21,468 nt of DNA from assembly GCA_001430745.1 (NCBI GenBank), contig KQ482003.1:698789-720256 (forward strand), given 5' to 3'. Positions 11,083 through 19,051 of the stretch are shown in pieces. This stretch comes from Auxenochlorella pyrenoidosa (lineage: Eukaryota; Chlorophyta; Trebouxiophyceae; Chlorellales; Chlorellaceae). The translations under genes and the position numbers were made by a program. The notes under the pieces were generated by a model. That model saw only the letters and a program-made list of their open reading frames with translations, did not search any database and was not told where the DNA came from. Each line of letters starts with the position of its first letter. Within the stretch, counting starts at the first letter, position 1.

Positions 11083-11693
11083 GGCTGCCGCTCAGGCTAG
11101 AGTGCGGCGCCCAGGCTTGACCGCGCTAATGGGCAGCAACTCTGCATGGGCAACGCGTTTTCATCGCCGCGCCAGGAAGCAGGCGGGCGTTGGCGGCAGT
11201 GGCAGCACAGGCGGCCCGGCTGCCGGATCGCTGCAGCCGCGCTCCTGTTGCGAGAATATTTCTCTGCGAGCACCCCGCGGACTGCACAGGCGCCTCTGGG
11301 CCGAGCATACGCTACTCGGCAAAGCGAGAGGCCATCGCGCTCTCACTTGCGCGGCATTATGCCCTGTCACACACAGCGTGATCGGGTCTCACCGGTGTGT
11401 TGAGCGCGCCAGCAAGAGTAGCCCGGAAAGCACTCTGGAGGGGTGAGGCGCCTGTTGCCTGGGCGATCGAGGAGAAATGAAAGGCGTGAAAGTCGGCCAA
11501 ACAGTCACGGATAGTGCTGTGGCACGCTGATGACCGCCATGGCGGCGGCGGCGCATCACGCTGACAGCGTCGCTGTGATGTGGGCAGTCAGGCCGGGTGG
11601 CCTCTCCAGCACCCTCCTCTTAGACAGTTTTTTTTACTATAGCGGGCCAGACCTCCTCGTCAGAGGCGCCCACCCAGCGCTGCGCAGCTGCTG
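11083..11693. other. CTR9 upstream region, no gene recognised
   Basis: This is the 5' flank of CTR9 and should hold its promoter and 5' UTR. The only notable open frames (for example plus strand 11530-11916) overlap others on the opposite strand and resemble no family I know. No promoter motif stands out. Confidence 0.4.
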
Positions 11694-11784
11694 CTGTGAC
11701 GGGTGCCTGGACAGCCCAGCGCAGCAGCTGCGCAGCGCAGCAGATGCGCAGCGCAGCGCTGGGCTGTCCAGGCACCCCTCACAG
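11694..11784. repeat. Long inverted repeat (hairpin), 22-bp perfect arms
   Basis: Arms 11701-11722 and 11756-11777 are perfect reverse complements (outer end GGGTGCCTGGACAGCCC), separated by a 33-bp GC-rich loop. After one mismatch, pairing extends outward by six more base pairs (11694-11699 with 11779-11784). The loop and left flank are rich in GCGCAGC words. This could be a small MITE-like element, a self-complementary RNA, or leftover transposon ends. It lies in no recognised gene. Confidence 0.75.
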
Positions 11785-11979
11785 TGTAGCGGCCCACCCC
11801 CCACCAGCCCGCCGTGGTGGACCACCACCGCCCGCAGCAGGTACATGGGTGCTGCCGTGGCCGCCGGCTGCCACTGGCTGCACATGCCGCACCTCCCGCC
11901 CCCGGGCCTGCTGTAGACCCTCCTGCGGCACTGCTGCCCGGGGGCGGGCCGTGCCCAGCTGCAGCACAAGGTCGATTGG

Positions 11980-11992
11980 TTAGGGTTTAGGG
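11980..11992 (+). repeat. Telomere-like / telo-box motif
   Basis: TTAGGGTTTAGGG is almost two units of the plant-type telomere repeat TTTAGGG; the other strand contains AAACCCTAA, known as a telo-box in plant promoters. At 13 bp it may be chance. The surrounding 11785-12260 holds no gene I can recognise and is AT-richer than the neighbouring genes. Confidence 0.45.
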
Positions 11993-12268
11993 GATAATAG
12001 GTCATTGAAATTAAAAATCGTCATTCAACCGTACTATCTTGTTCTTCAAAGGAGCATTTGCGCAAACGGCGCATGAAGGGAAGGGAAAGAAAACGGTTGA
12101 TTGGGGCGCTAGTTTGGCAAGGGGGAACAGGAAACAAGGGGAAATGGAGGCCAGTCTAGTCTAGTCTTACAACTTGTCGCCCGAAGGCTTGTAACAGGCC
12201 CGAAGGCCACAACAAGGGTCACGAACCCCTCTGGTGTGTTCACTGGACGTTCACGAGGGCAGGGTCCC

Positions 12269-12335
12269 GGTGAACTCACTATTTTGGCATCAATCTTGCA
12301 ACAGGTGAACTCACTTGAAGTCAATTGAGTTCACC
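12269..12335. repeat. Short direct and inverted repeats (GGTGAACTC)
   Basis: GGTGAACTCACT occurs at 12269-12280 and again at 12304-12315. The inverse GAGTTCACC follows at 12327-12335, so the second copy can fold back on it. This is compatible with the end of a small non-autonomous element or an operator-like site; nothing more can be said. Confidence 0.5.
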
Positions 12336-12404
12336 CCTCGCTGCTGTCACCCCTGCTGTGACGTCACTGGTGATGGTCAGTGATGTTGCAAGTACTGCTG
12401 CTAC

Positions 12405-12634
12405 AACCGCAGTGGGCAGAGGTATCAAGGGATATGGAAAGGCACGGAGAGGGTCAAGCTGAGGGCACGAAGGCAGAAGAAGACTGCAGTGGGCAGAGGT
12501 ACCAAGGGATAGTAGAAGGCAGGGAGAGGGTTAAGCTGAGGGCATGAAGGCAGAAGGAGACCGCAGAGGGCAGAGGTTTCAAGGGATAGTAGAAGGCAGG
12601 GAGAGGGTAAAGCTGAGGGCAGGAAGACAGAAGG
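12405..12634. repeat. 77-bp tandem repeat, about three copies
   Basis: Three diverged copies are in register: equivalent positions such as the GG before TATCAAGGG, TACCAAGGG and TTTCAAGGG fall at 12421, 12498 and 12575, a spacing of 77 bp. Shared words are GGCAGAGGT, AAGGGATA, GGGAGAGGG, AAGCTGAGGGCA and GAAGGCAGAAG. The third copy breaks off near 12634. Since 77 is not a multiple of three, the minus-strand open frame across it is not a coding repeat. Confidence 0.85.
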
Positions 12635-12870
12635 TGCACAGATTCTGTGAAAATGTGGGGCCTTGAAATCAAGCATTCCAGCTGCTCTTCTCGGCGGCGG
12701 CTCTAATGAGGCAGGGCCGGTCAAACTTTCTTAGCTCGGATCGGGGGAGACGGGGTCAACATCAGCGCTGTAGCATGCCATGAGCGAGATGGGCAGGTGT
12801 AACTAAGGCCCCAGCCCCCGGGGGCGATGTGGTTGTAGAGACCAGTATGGGACGCTGCATGGGCGCGCGC

Positions 12871-14410
12871 TCACGCCCAGGCCAGCGCGCCAATTATGTG
12901 CTCGGTGTCGCCATTCAGGCAGAAGGGGGGCAGCTGCGGGCGTGCCTCGTACCACGAGGGCGGCGGTTTGCGCACAATCCACTTCTTGCCATCCACGTTG
13001 AAGAACTCCTCCAGCTCGCACATCAGCACAAACTCATTCGCCGCCTTCATCACGCCCGGGAAGGGCGCGTGGTAGTCGTCGCCCATCAGGATGCCGCCGT
13101 GCCGCAACAGCGGCCACCACACGTGCACGTCCTCCTTGCAGCTGCAGCGAGCCGGCGGGGGGTGGGGGCGAGTCAGGAGTGCAGGGGCGCAGAGGGCGTA
13201 GGTGTGAGCGCTCGGGGCCCACATCACGCGAGCAGGAGAGCGGGGGGCATACAGGGAGTGAAGCACGAGCGCGCGCTCTGCGCGGGCGGGCGGACACACA
13301 TCGCAACACGCAGGGAGGGCAGACATGCTTCTTGCCCTGTCTGCCGCCCGTCCAACTGGCCCGTGTGCAACGGTCCCTGCCCCTGGCCTTCCCCCCGCGC
13401 TGCACCTGCCGTACTCGTGCGCCGCGTCGATGTGCATGAAGTCGATGGCGGTGACGTTGAGGCGGCGCAGCAGAACGTTGGCCAGCTTGGAGGGCTGGGG
13501 CAGGGGCACCACCACACCCTGCAGCTTCTCGTGGATCATGTTGGACAGGAACTGCCAATATATGGTGGGCCAGCCGTGCAGGAGCTGCAGGCTGCGCTCG
13601 CCGTCCGCCATGGCGCGCTTGGTCCAAAACTCGGGCGCGCCCAGCCAGGTGTCGATGGCCACCAGCACGCCACGCCCCTTCCTCTCCAGCCACTTGGCAA
13701 TGAAGGAGGAGGACTTGCCTGCAAGGGGGGGCAGGAGGGGAAGGGCGCCAGGGCAAAGAGGTCGGAAGGAGAGCGAGGGATGCGGGATGAAAAAGCCAGC
13801 TGGACAGGCAAGGCGGCAGGATGAGCCAGCAAGGGGTTTGCGAGCCCGAACGCTGCCACGCCGCGGCAGTACACCCACTGTTGCCGCTGTTGCACATGCC
13901 CCTGCCGCCCTTTCAGGCGACGCTCGGGCACGCCACAGCATGCTGGCCCCTGTAGCCTCCCGCTCCCCTCAACCCCACCCCCCGCGCACCCTTCCACACG
14001 CCAATCTCCACCACCGTCACCGCGTCGGCTTCATCGAGGTACGATTCGTACGTTTCGGCGGGTGGCGACCAGCCCGACAGGTCGGCCGGCTGCAGGCCAT
14101 TGTCCTTGGTCAAGTCGTATACCGGGGTGGAGCCATAGATGGAGGAGAGGGAGAAGGTGCAGGCCGGGCCGCCGCGGCCCAGCTTGCACACACACCGCTG
14201 CCGCACGCACTCGCCCCAGCCAGACTTGGCGTGGCAGTCGTCGGGGCAAGCCGAGGCACGCGGGGCCACGTTGAGGCCGCCCAACGCATCGCTGGCCGTG
14301 CTGGCGCGGGGCAACAGGAAGAAGGCAACCACAAACGCGATGCTGCCAGCCGCCAGCCAGCGCCTGGATGCGCCCGACGCAGACCCGCTGTGGCTCTTCA
14401 TGGTGCCCAT
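12871..14410 (-). CDS. Membrane-anchored class I methyltransferase with EGF-like module, 334 aa, three exons
   Basis: Likely SAM-dependent methyltransferase of the secretory pathway; substrate unknown. Exons 14410-13990, 13718-13406 and 13141-12871 join through GT-AG introns. Residues 18-33 form one hydrophobic segment (WLAAGSIAFVVAFFLL), a probable signal anchor of a type II membrane protein. Residues 55-84 form a compact six-cysteine module (Cys 55, 59, 68, 73, 75, 84) of EGF-like spacing. The catalytic part starts at about 130: VVEIGVWKGKS is a SAM-binding motif I, VLVAIDTW the acidic strand-2 motif, DFMHIDAAHEYG (about 233-244) and GGILMGDDYH match the Methyltransf_24-like Rossmann pattern of D.AH.Y and G....DDY. 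The second ATG (residue 4) is an alternative start. The length suits a complete enzyme. Its closest relatives act on sugars or small molecules, so glycan O-methylation is a guess. Confidence 0.85.
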
Positions 14411-15219
14411 GCTACAGGCGGCCTAGCAGCGACTGCGCGGACCAGGAGGGTGGGACGCGCGCGCGCGCGGCAGGTGACGCAGGGGGCCGCTGCAAAACTG
14501 GGCATTGGCGGTGCACGAATACCAGACGGGTCGCCAGTAGTTTCCAACCCTGCTGCCCATAATCACCTGCAGCAAGACGCTCCAGGCAGCAGCACTCACA
14601 AGCTGGCGTTCGACCTGCAGGCCGGCGGAAGCCATTGGCGGGCGGCGGATGTGTATGAGTTTGAATACCTGCCGGCAGCGCGCGCTGCGCAGCGACTCTG
14701 CCAGCCAGACAGCGCCGCAGGTCATCGCCGAGTGTGCGCAATTGAGGACATGGCGTGATTCAACGGGGCTGCCAGGCACCAGAGGACCATGCTGCCGTCA
14801 GGCGCTTGCCGGCGTTTGGCGTGCTGCCCGGCGTGCCCCGTGGCCAGGCCCTGCACTGAGAGGCCGTATGGCTGTCGCGGGCAAGCGCTCGGCGTGCGCA
14901 CCCGCTAGTTGTTTTGTACTGGTTGACCAACAAGCAAGCAGCTTTCAGCCTCGCACTGCGAGGCTCCGGGGGCTTGTCCTAGATCGGAAGGTGATATATA
15001 GAGACTGCGAGCTCAGTATGTTAGGAAAAGCGTCCACGTAAGATGGCCCTCGCTTTATTATATTGGGACTCGTGACTCCTGAGGCCTCTCCACCACCTGA
15101 CTCCTGTCGCACACTAGATTGACTGGCCAAGAGAGGGCTGGCCATGTCCAGCTCCCTCAACACCATCAGAACCTCACCTGGCACAACCTCCGCCGCTGGC
15201 GCCGCCCCTGCAGGCCCCG
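14411..15219. other. Spacer upstream of the methyltransferase, no gene recognised
   Basis: The part next to 14410 should contain the methyltransferase promoter, including a CG-alternating run near 14456-14468. A minus-strand frame (15292-14945) and a plus-strand frame (14649-15041) are open, but resemble no family, show no splice support and overlap each other. The DNA is less GC-rich from about 14980 to 15120. Confidence 0.4.
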
Positions 15220-15245
15220 ACACTATCGGTGCGCACCGATAGTGT
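15220..15245. repeat. Perfect 26-bp palindrome
   Basis: ACACTATCGGTGC is followed at once by its exact reverse complement GCACCGATAGTGT. Just downstream, the 14-bp word CGGCATGCCCTGAT occurs at 15250-15263 and 15287-15300. The palindrome lies about 100 bp outside the 3' end of the LINE and could be a protein-binding site, a MITE relic or a rearrangement scar. Confidence 0.8.
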
Positions 15246-15340
15246 AGCCCGGCATGCCCTGATGGTCCTTTGGCAGCATGAATCAGCGGCATGCCCTGAT
15301 CCCGGCACCGGTGTGTGAATGCGTTGGTGCAGATAGCAGC

Positions 15341-15788
15341 TTGCTTGCTTGCTTGTTTGGGCTTAAAGTCTGTCTATCCGCAACGGAACTTGCGACACAG
15401 ACCCCCAAGAGACAGCTTGGGGCTGGGGATACAAAAGGAGGGGGGACAGGGTACAAGGGGACGCAGGGGAGACCGAAGCCCATACTGTACACAAAAACGG
15501 TCAGGTGGGGAGTGATGTGGGAGGCTGTTCAGAAAAGGTGGGGGTGTGCGGGTTTGCAGGGGGTGGGCTGTGAGTGGTGCGTACAGGGGATGTGTCGCCC
15601 AGAGCGGAGGTGGCCTCCTGCCACAGGCGGCGACAGGCGGCCGCAAAGCTGGCTAGGTGAGGGTGGCGACTGCTGGAAGAAGGCATGCAGTGTGGAGTGG
15701 CCAGGCTCAAACAGCACTGAGAAGCGGGCACGCAGGGGCTGCGTACAGTGGGCAGTAGAAAACCATCTGTGCAACCGTCTCTGTCACA
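15341..15788 (-). mobile_element. LINE (non-LTR retrotransposon) 3' part: end of ORF and 3' tail
   Basis: Read on the minus strand, this continues the reverse-transcriptase ORF whose upstream part lies at 18609-17400. Recognisable pieces are TETVAQMVFYCPLYA, then PLRARFSVLFEPGHSTLHAF, then HPHLASFAAACRRLWQEAT. They fall in three different frames, with shifts near 15740 and 15665, so the ORF is dead. VAQMVFYC is the second half of the C-terminal zinc finger; family members usually have His where Gln stands here. After the ORF a short 3' UTR runs to 15341 and ends in four AAGC units, a simple-repeat tail as many algal LINEs have. The last 64 bp (15341-15404) recur inverted at 20001-20064. Confidence 0.72.
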
Positions 15789-17399
15789 GGAAAAGTTCGC
15801 TCAGTCCAGCACCCAGTCCAGCCCCAGTCCAGCTGGACCCCCCGCTGGACTGGTATCCAGTCCAGCTGGACTGGGGCTGGACTGGGCCTGGACTGCGGCC
15901 CCTTGTGCCCTTGTTTCTGCCCGTCAATGCGCTTCTTTGGAGTTACAATGCTCTGAAAGCAGCATAGAAGACAATAATAAAGAATGGGGGAGGGGAAAGT
16001 GTGTTGTGCTGTGGTTGCTGAGGTGGCGACGCCGTGCTGGCTGGTGCCGCTGGCTGGCGCCCAAGTGCAACAAAGCCGTTTCGCTGCCAGCGGGTGCACG
16101 TGGCTCTAGCAGACTCTGAAAACTCGTGCTTTGATCTGCAGCAGCCAGAGTGCAAGGTATGAGGAAGTGTGAAAAGGCTGCCAGGGTGACAGTTGGCCCA
16201 CGGCGTCCCCATCAACTAGTACCTATGGTACTGTTGGGCTCTGGTCAGCCCCAACCGTACTACCACCACAGCAATGCTGAGGAAACAAACTCGCCTTCTC
16301 AGTGTCACAATCAAGTGAGGTTGATTGTGCAAGGAAGACGGGAGAAGAGGCTGACGGGTGGGCCCTGACCTACAAGGCGGGTGGCGCAGGAAGGGGTGCG
16401 CATCCTTAAGGAGCAAGCTGAAATGACACTTCCAAACAGTGGTCAAAGCCATGTTTCAAAAAAGTGGCTCCACGGTTGCATGCGAAGCGTGTAGGCATGT
16501 GCACAGCCCCGGCTCTGCCCGCCAACCCTGGCCAACGCAGTGCTTGGGAGCTCGACCCCCTCGCACCGACGGCTAGGAACTAGTGGGATCACCACTGTGT
16601 GGTTGCAGTGTGGGTTGGTGCTTCAGCAGGTTGGTTTGGTGCTGCTGCAGACAGAAAGGGAGTGAGAGAAGCGCAGAGTGTATGAGCACTTTGCAGCCTG
16701 AGAACACCACAGCTGAAGGGCAGGGTGGCGCAGTGAGCCGCCGCCGCTGCCAAGGCGGCGGTGCTGGACAATGGTCCCTGCGCTGCCTCTGGGCCGGAAA
16801 ACATTTCCATCGCCTTCTGAGATGCAATGGCGCTGCCTGGGCCGTTGAACCAGCAAAAGGCCGCGAGCTGTCATGGCGAAGCCCGTCCGGAAGCTCGCAA
16901 GGCCTGCTGATGCCCATGCAATGTTCTAGCGAACGCAACGTGCTTTCAGGAAGCGGCGATCGCCGCCCGGCTCTCACCAGCGGCGGCTTGGGGCCCGCGA
17001 CAGTGGGTGTCGCCGGGCCGCCGGGGCTTCCAGAAAGGTCAAAAACAACGAAATCTAGTTGGGAGGACAGCAGGGCGGCCCAACGCTCAAGGCTACTCCT
17101 GCCTCCTGGCAGCGCCGCCCTCGCTGTGCTGGGCGCAGGACTGGCGGTGACGGTCACGGTCACGGCACCCTGCTCTCTCAAGCTGTCCAAGCCTCCAAAC
17201 CTCAATTAATGCACAATAAAGACCTACAGGATGTGTTTGCATGAAGAATGTGCAGCCGGGGGGGTTCCTGGGGTGACCCCCGAACGGGCACTTCTGGACT
17301 GGGCCAGTCCAGGAGCCCCCTGGACTGGCGTGGACTGGGCTCCAGATTAGCTGGACTGGGCCCAATTTTTTCCGACGGTCACGTCGGTCACGCGTGACA
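15789..17399. mobile_element. Nested insertion of about 1.6 kb with CCAGTCCAG-rich ends (non-autonomous element)
   Basis: This stretch separates two halves of one LINE zinc finger, so it was inserted into the LINE. Its ends mirror each other: the left begins GGAAAAGTTCGCTCAGTCCA (15789-15808), and the right read from the minus strand gives GGAAAAAATTGGGCCCAGTC (about 17372-17353). Both ends are packed with CCAGTCCAG or its complement CTGGACTGG: six full copies in 15813-15885 and four in 17294-17359. Subterminal repeats plus imperfect inverted ends suggest a non-autonomous DNA transposon. No transposase is recognisable, and no clean target-site duplication can be assigned. Exact borders are uncertain by about 20 bp. 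Two overlapping open frames (16573-17205 minus, 16583-17209 plus) resemble nothing I know. Confidence 0.55.
15812..15886. repeat. Perfect 26-bp inverted repeat near the left end of the nested element
   Basis: Arms 15812-15837 and 15861-15886 are exact reverse complements built from CCAGTCCAG units, with a 23-bp loop that itself carries CTGGACTGG. It would form a very stable cruciform or RNA hairpin. A shorter hairpin of the same motif occurs at the other end of the element (17294-17312, 9-bp arms, one-base spacer). Confidence 0.85.
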
Positions 17400-18609
17400 C
17401 CACTGCTGTGGTGGCACGGTGCCACCACAGCAGTGGGGGCAGAGCCGCTGTTCCCGGGGCAGGTGCTGCCACCGCCCAGTCTCTTCGGCCCCCCAGTGGG
17501 AGCCAGTGACCCACTGGGCCAGTGCCTCCCGGCGGCACCGCTCGCGCACGCCGGTCAGGTAGGCTGCAGGTTTCCACAAGCTCGCTGCCTCTAGCTGGTT
17601 GCCCTGCACGCCCAGCAGGTAGTGCTGCAGCTTGCTGGCGCCAGGGCGGGAGGCCGCTTCCTGCAGCTGCTGGAGCGGCAGCTGCCGCGTTTGGCAGCCC
17701 TGTCGGAGCGCTGCCAGGCTGATTGGGCGGGGGTTGGTGAGGTCCAGCTGCACCCTGCTGCTGCAAGGCCTGCTGCCAGCTGCTGGGCCCAAGGTTGGCG
17801 CGCCGGCTGTCGGCTGCCAGGCGCCACGGCTAGGGCCGCGCTGGCAAGCAGTGCCTGTTGCGCCAGGTTGCCGTTCCCTGCTGCCAGCAGCCGGTTCCAC
17901 AGGCGCGCAGCCCGGAGAAGCCAGCGCGCCCACAGCGGCCGCTCGCCAGTCTCAGCCAGCACCACGAGGCTGGGGGTGCTCTGGCGCACGCCCAACAGGT
18001 TGCGGAGGAAGGCAAGGTGCAGCTTTTCTGCAGCGCAGCCTGTGCTGCCGCCTGCTGTGGCTGCTTTGGCTGCCAGCTGCATGCCCCACACCTCGGCGCC
18101 GTAGGAGAGCACCGAGTCGACCAGCGCGCTGAACAGCCGCAGGTGGACATGGGCTGCCTCGATGCCTAGGGCTGCGCACCGCGCGCAGCTGTTGTGCAGG
18201 GCTGCCCAGGCTGCCTTGGTGCGGGCTGGAGCTGCGGCCCCGGCCAGGCACGTGCTGGCATGAAAGGTGATGCCGAGGTATTTGAAGCTGGTCACTGCCT
18301 CAAGTGGCTGCCCGCCAAAGGTGAGGCCTGCCTGCTCAGCTGCTTGCTGCGCCGCCTGGTGGGTGCGCTGCCTGCTGAGCGGTAGCAGTTTGGTCTTGAT
18401 GGTGTTGACCGCCAGACCCCACTGCTGGCAGTACTGCTGCAGGAGGTTGAGCTGGCGTTGCAGGCCCGCTGCCGAGGATGCCAGCAGCGCCATGTCGTCT
18501 GCATAGAGCAGCGGCGGCGCTTCTCCCCAGCTGCCGAGCACTGGCAGGTCCAGCTGCTCCCCACGCTGCGCTGCAGCCATCACCTCGGCCTCGGCTGCAG
18601 CTGGACTGG
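17388..18609 (-). pseudogene. LINE reverse-transcriptase fragment (5'-truncated, frameshifted, interrupted)
   Basis: Minus-strand relic of a non-LTR retrotransposon ORF2. The first frame (18652-17591) holds APPLLYADDMALLASS, the RT catalytic YADD box (18505-18494), followed by LNLLQQYCQQWGLAVNTIKT and the thumb-region FKYLGITFH. The fingers and everything N-terminal are missing. Near 17760 a one-base shift moves the coding to a second frame (LDLTNPRPISLAALRQGCQ, then REALAQWVTGSHWGAEETGR and LCPHCCGG). CPHC is the first half of the C-terminal zinc finger; the sequence then runs into the palindrome and the nested insertion. The continuation is at 15788-15341. Resemblance ends at about 18600, exactly at another CTGGACTGG motif (18601-18609). 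Clearly non-functional; the LINE clade is not determined. Confidence 0.85.
17400..17436. repeat. 37-bp palindrome at the LINE/insertion junction
   Basis: Arms 17400-17417 and 17419-17436 are perfect reverse complements with a one-base centre. The right arm is LINE sequence (the CPHCCGGT codons read on the minus strand), so the left arm is an inverted copy of 18 bp of the target at the edge of the insertion. Confidence 0.8.
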
Positions 18610-19051
18610 TTTGTGTGGCAGGTAAGCCGTCATCTGGAACCCTCCTCTTCACCAGTTACACACGCTCCCCTAATCAATGCCCCTCCTCCTAGGAGGCCTG
18701 ACCTTGCCTCCCGCTCCACAAGCCGACTGCAAGAGCAGCCAGTTCGAGCTCAAGGCGGCCGGCCAGCATAATTATGCTTGCCGCTTGGAAGCCAACACCT
18801 GCCTTGTGTTGTGCACATTACGTCGAGCTTTGCGTGTATTCAAGCCTAGGGATTGCATAGGTGAAGTATTTCAAATTCGCTTGGAATGAGGCCTCTTGAG
18901 TAAACAACAAGTTGGATGTTTTGCATGCCTCCATCGTGCCACCCGTTAAGCGGTTTTCACATCGAGAGGCAGTGCAATTGTGAAAGCAGGCGCACCACAG
19001 CACGCCTTGCCAGAAGCTCAACAACCATGTTGAAGTTTGCCGCCATTCCAG
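18610..19051. other. 3' flank of the glycosyltransferase gene with possible TGTAA signal
   Basis: No gene is recognised here. It is probably the 3' UTR and downstream region of the glycosyltransferase gene. TTACA at 18656-18660 reads TGTAA on the minus strand, about 390 bp past the stop at 19052 and just before the LINE fragment. No nearer TGTAA was found, so this is the best candidate polyadenylation signal. Confidence 0.4.

Noticed and set aside
12425..12724. 99-codon minus-strand frame with Pro/Leu repeats
   Set aside because: Produced by the 77-bp tandem repeat; the period is not a codon multiple, so no true protein repeat exists.
13325..14758. 477-codon open frame on the plus strand
   Set aside because: It lies antisense to the methyltransferase exons and introns, which carry clear family motifs. 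Its translation is Arg/Pro/Ala-rich without motifs, as expected for the reverse of GC-rich coding DNA.
14649..15041. 130-codon plus-strand frame
   Set aside because: No family resemblance or splice or polyadenylation support, and it overlaps an equally open minus-strand frame.
15405..15788. Independent small genes on the minus strand
   Set aside because: The pieces line up as one LINE C-terminus broken by frameshifts.
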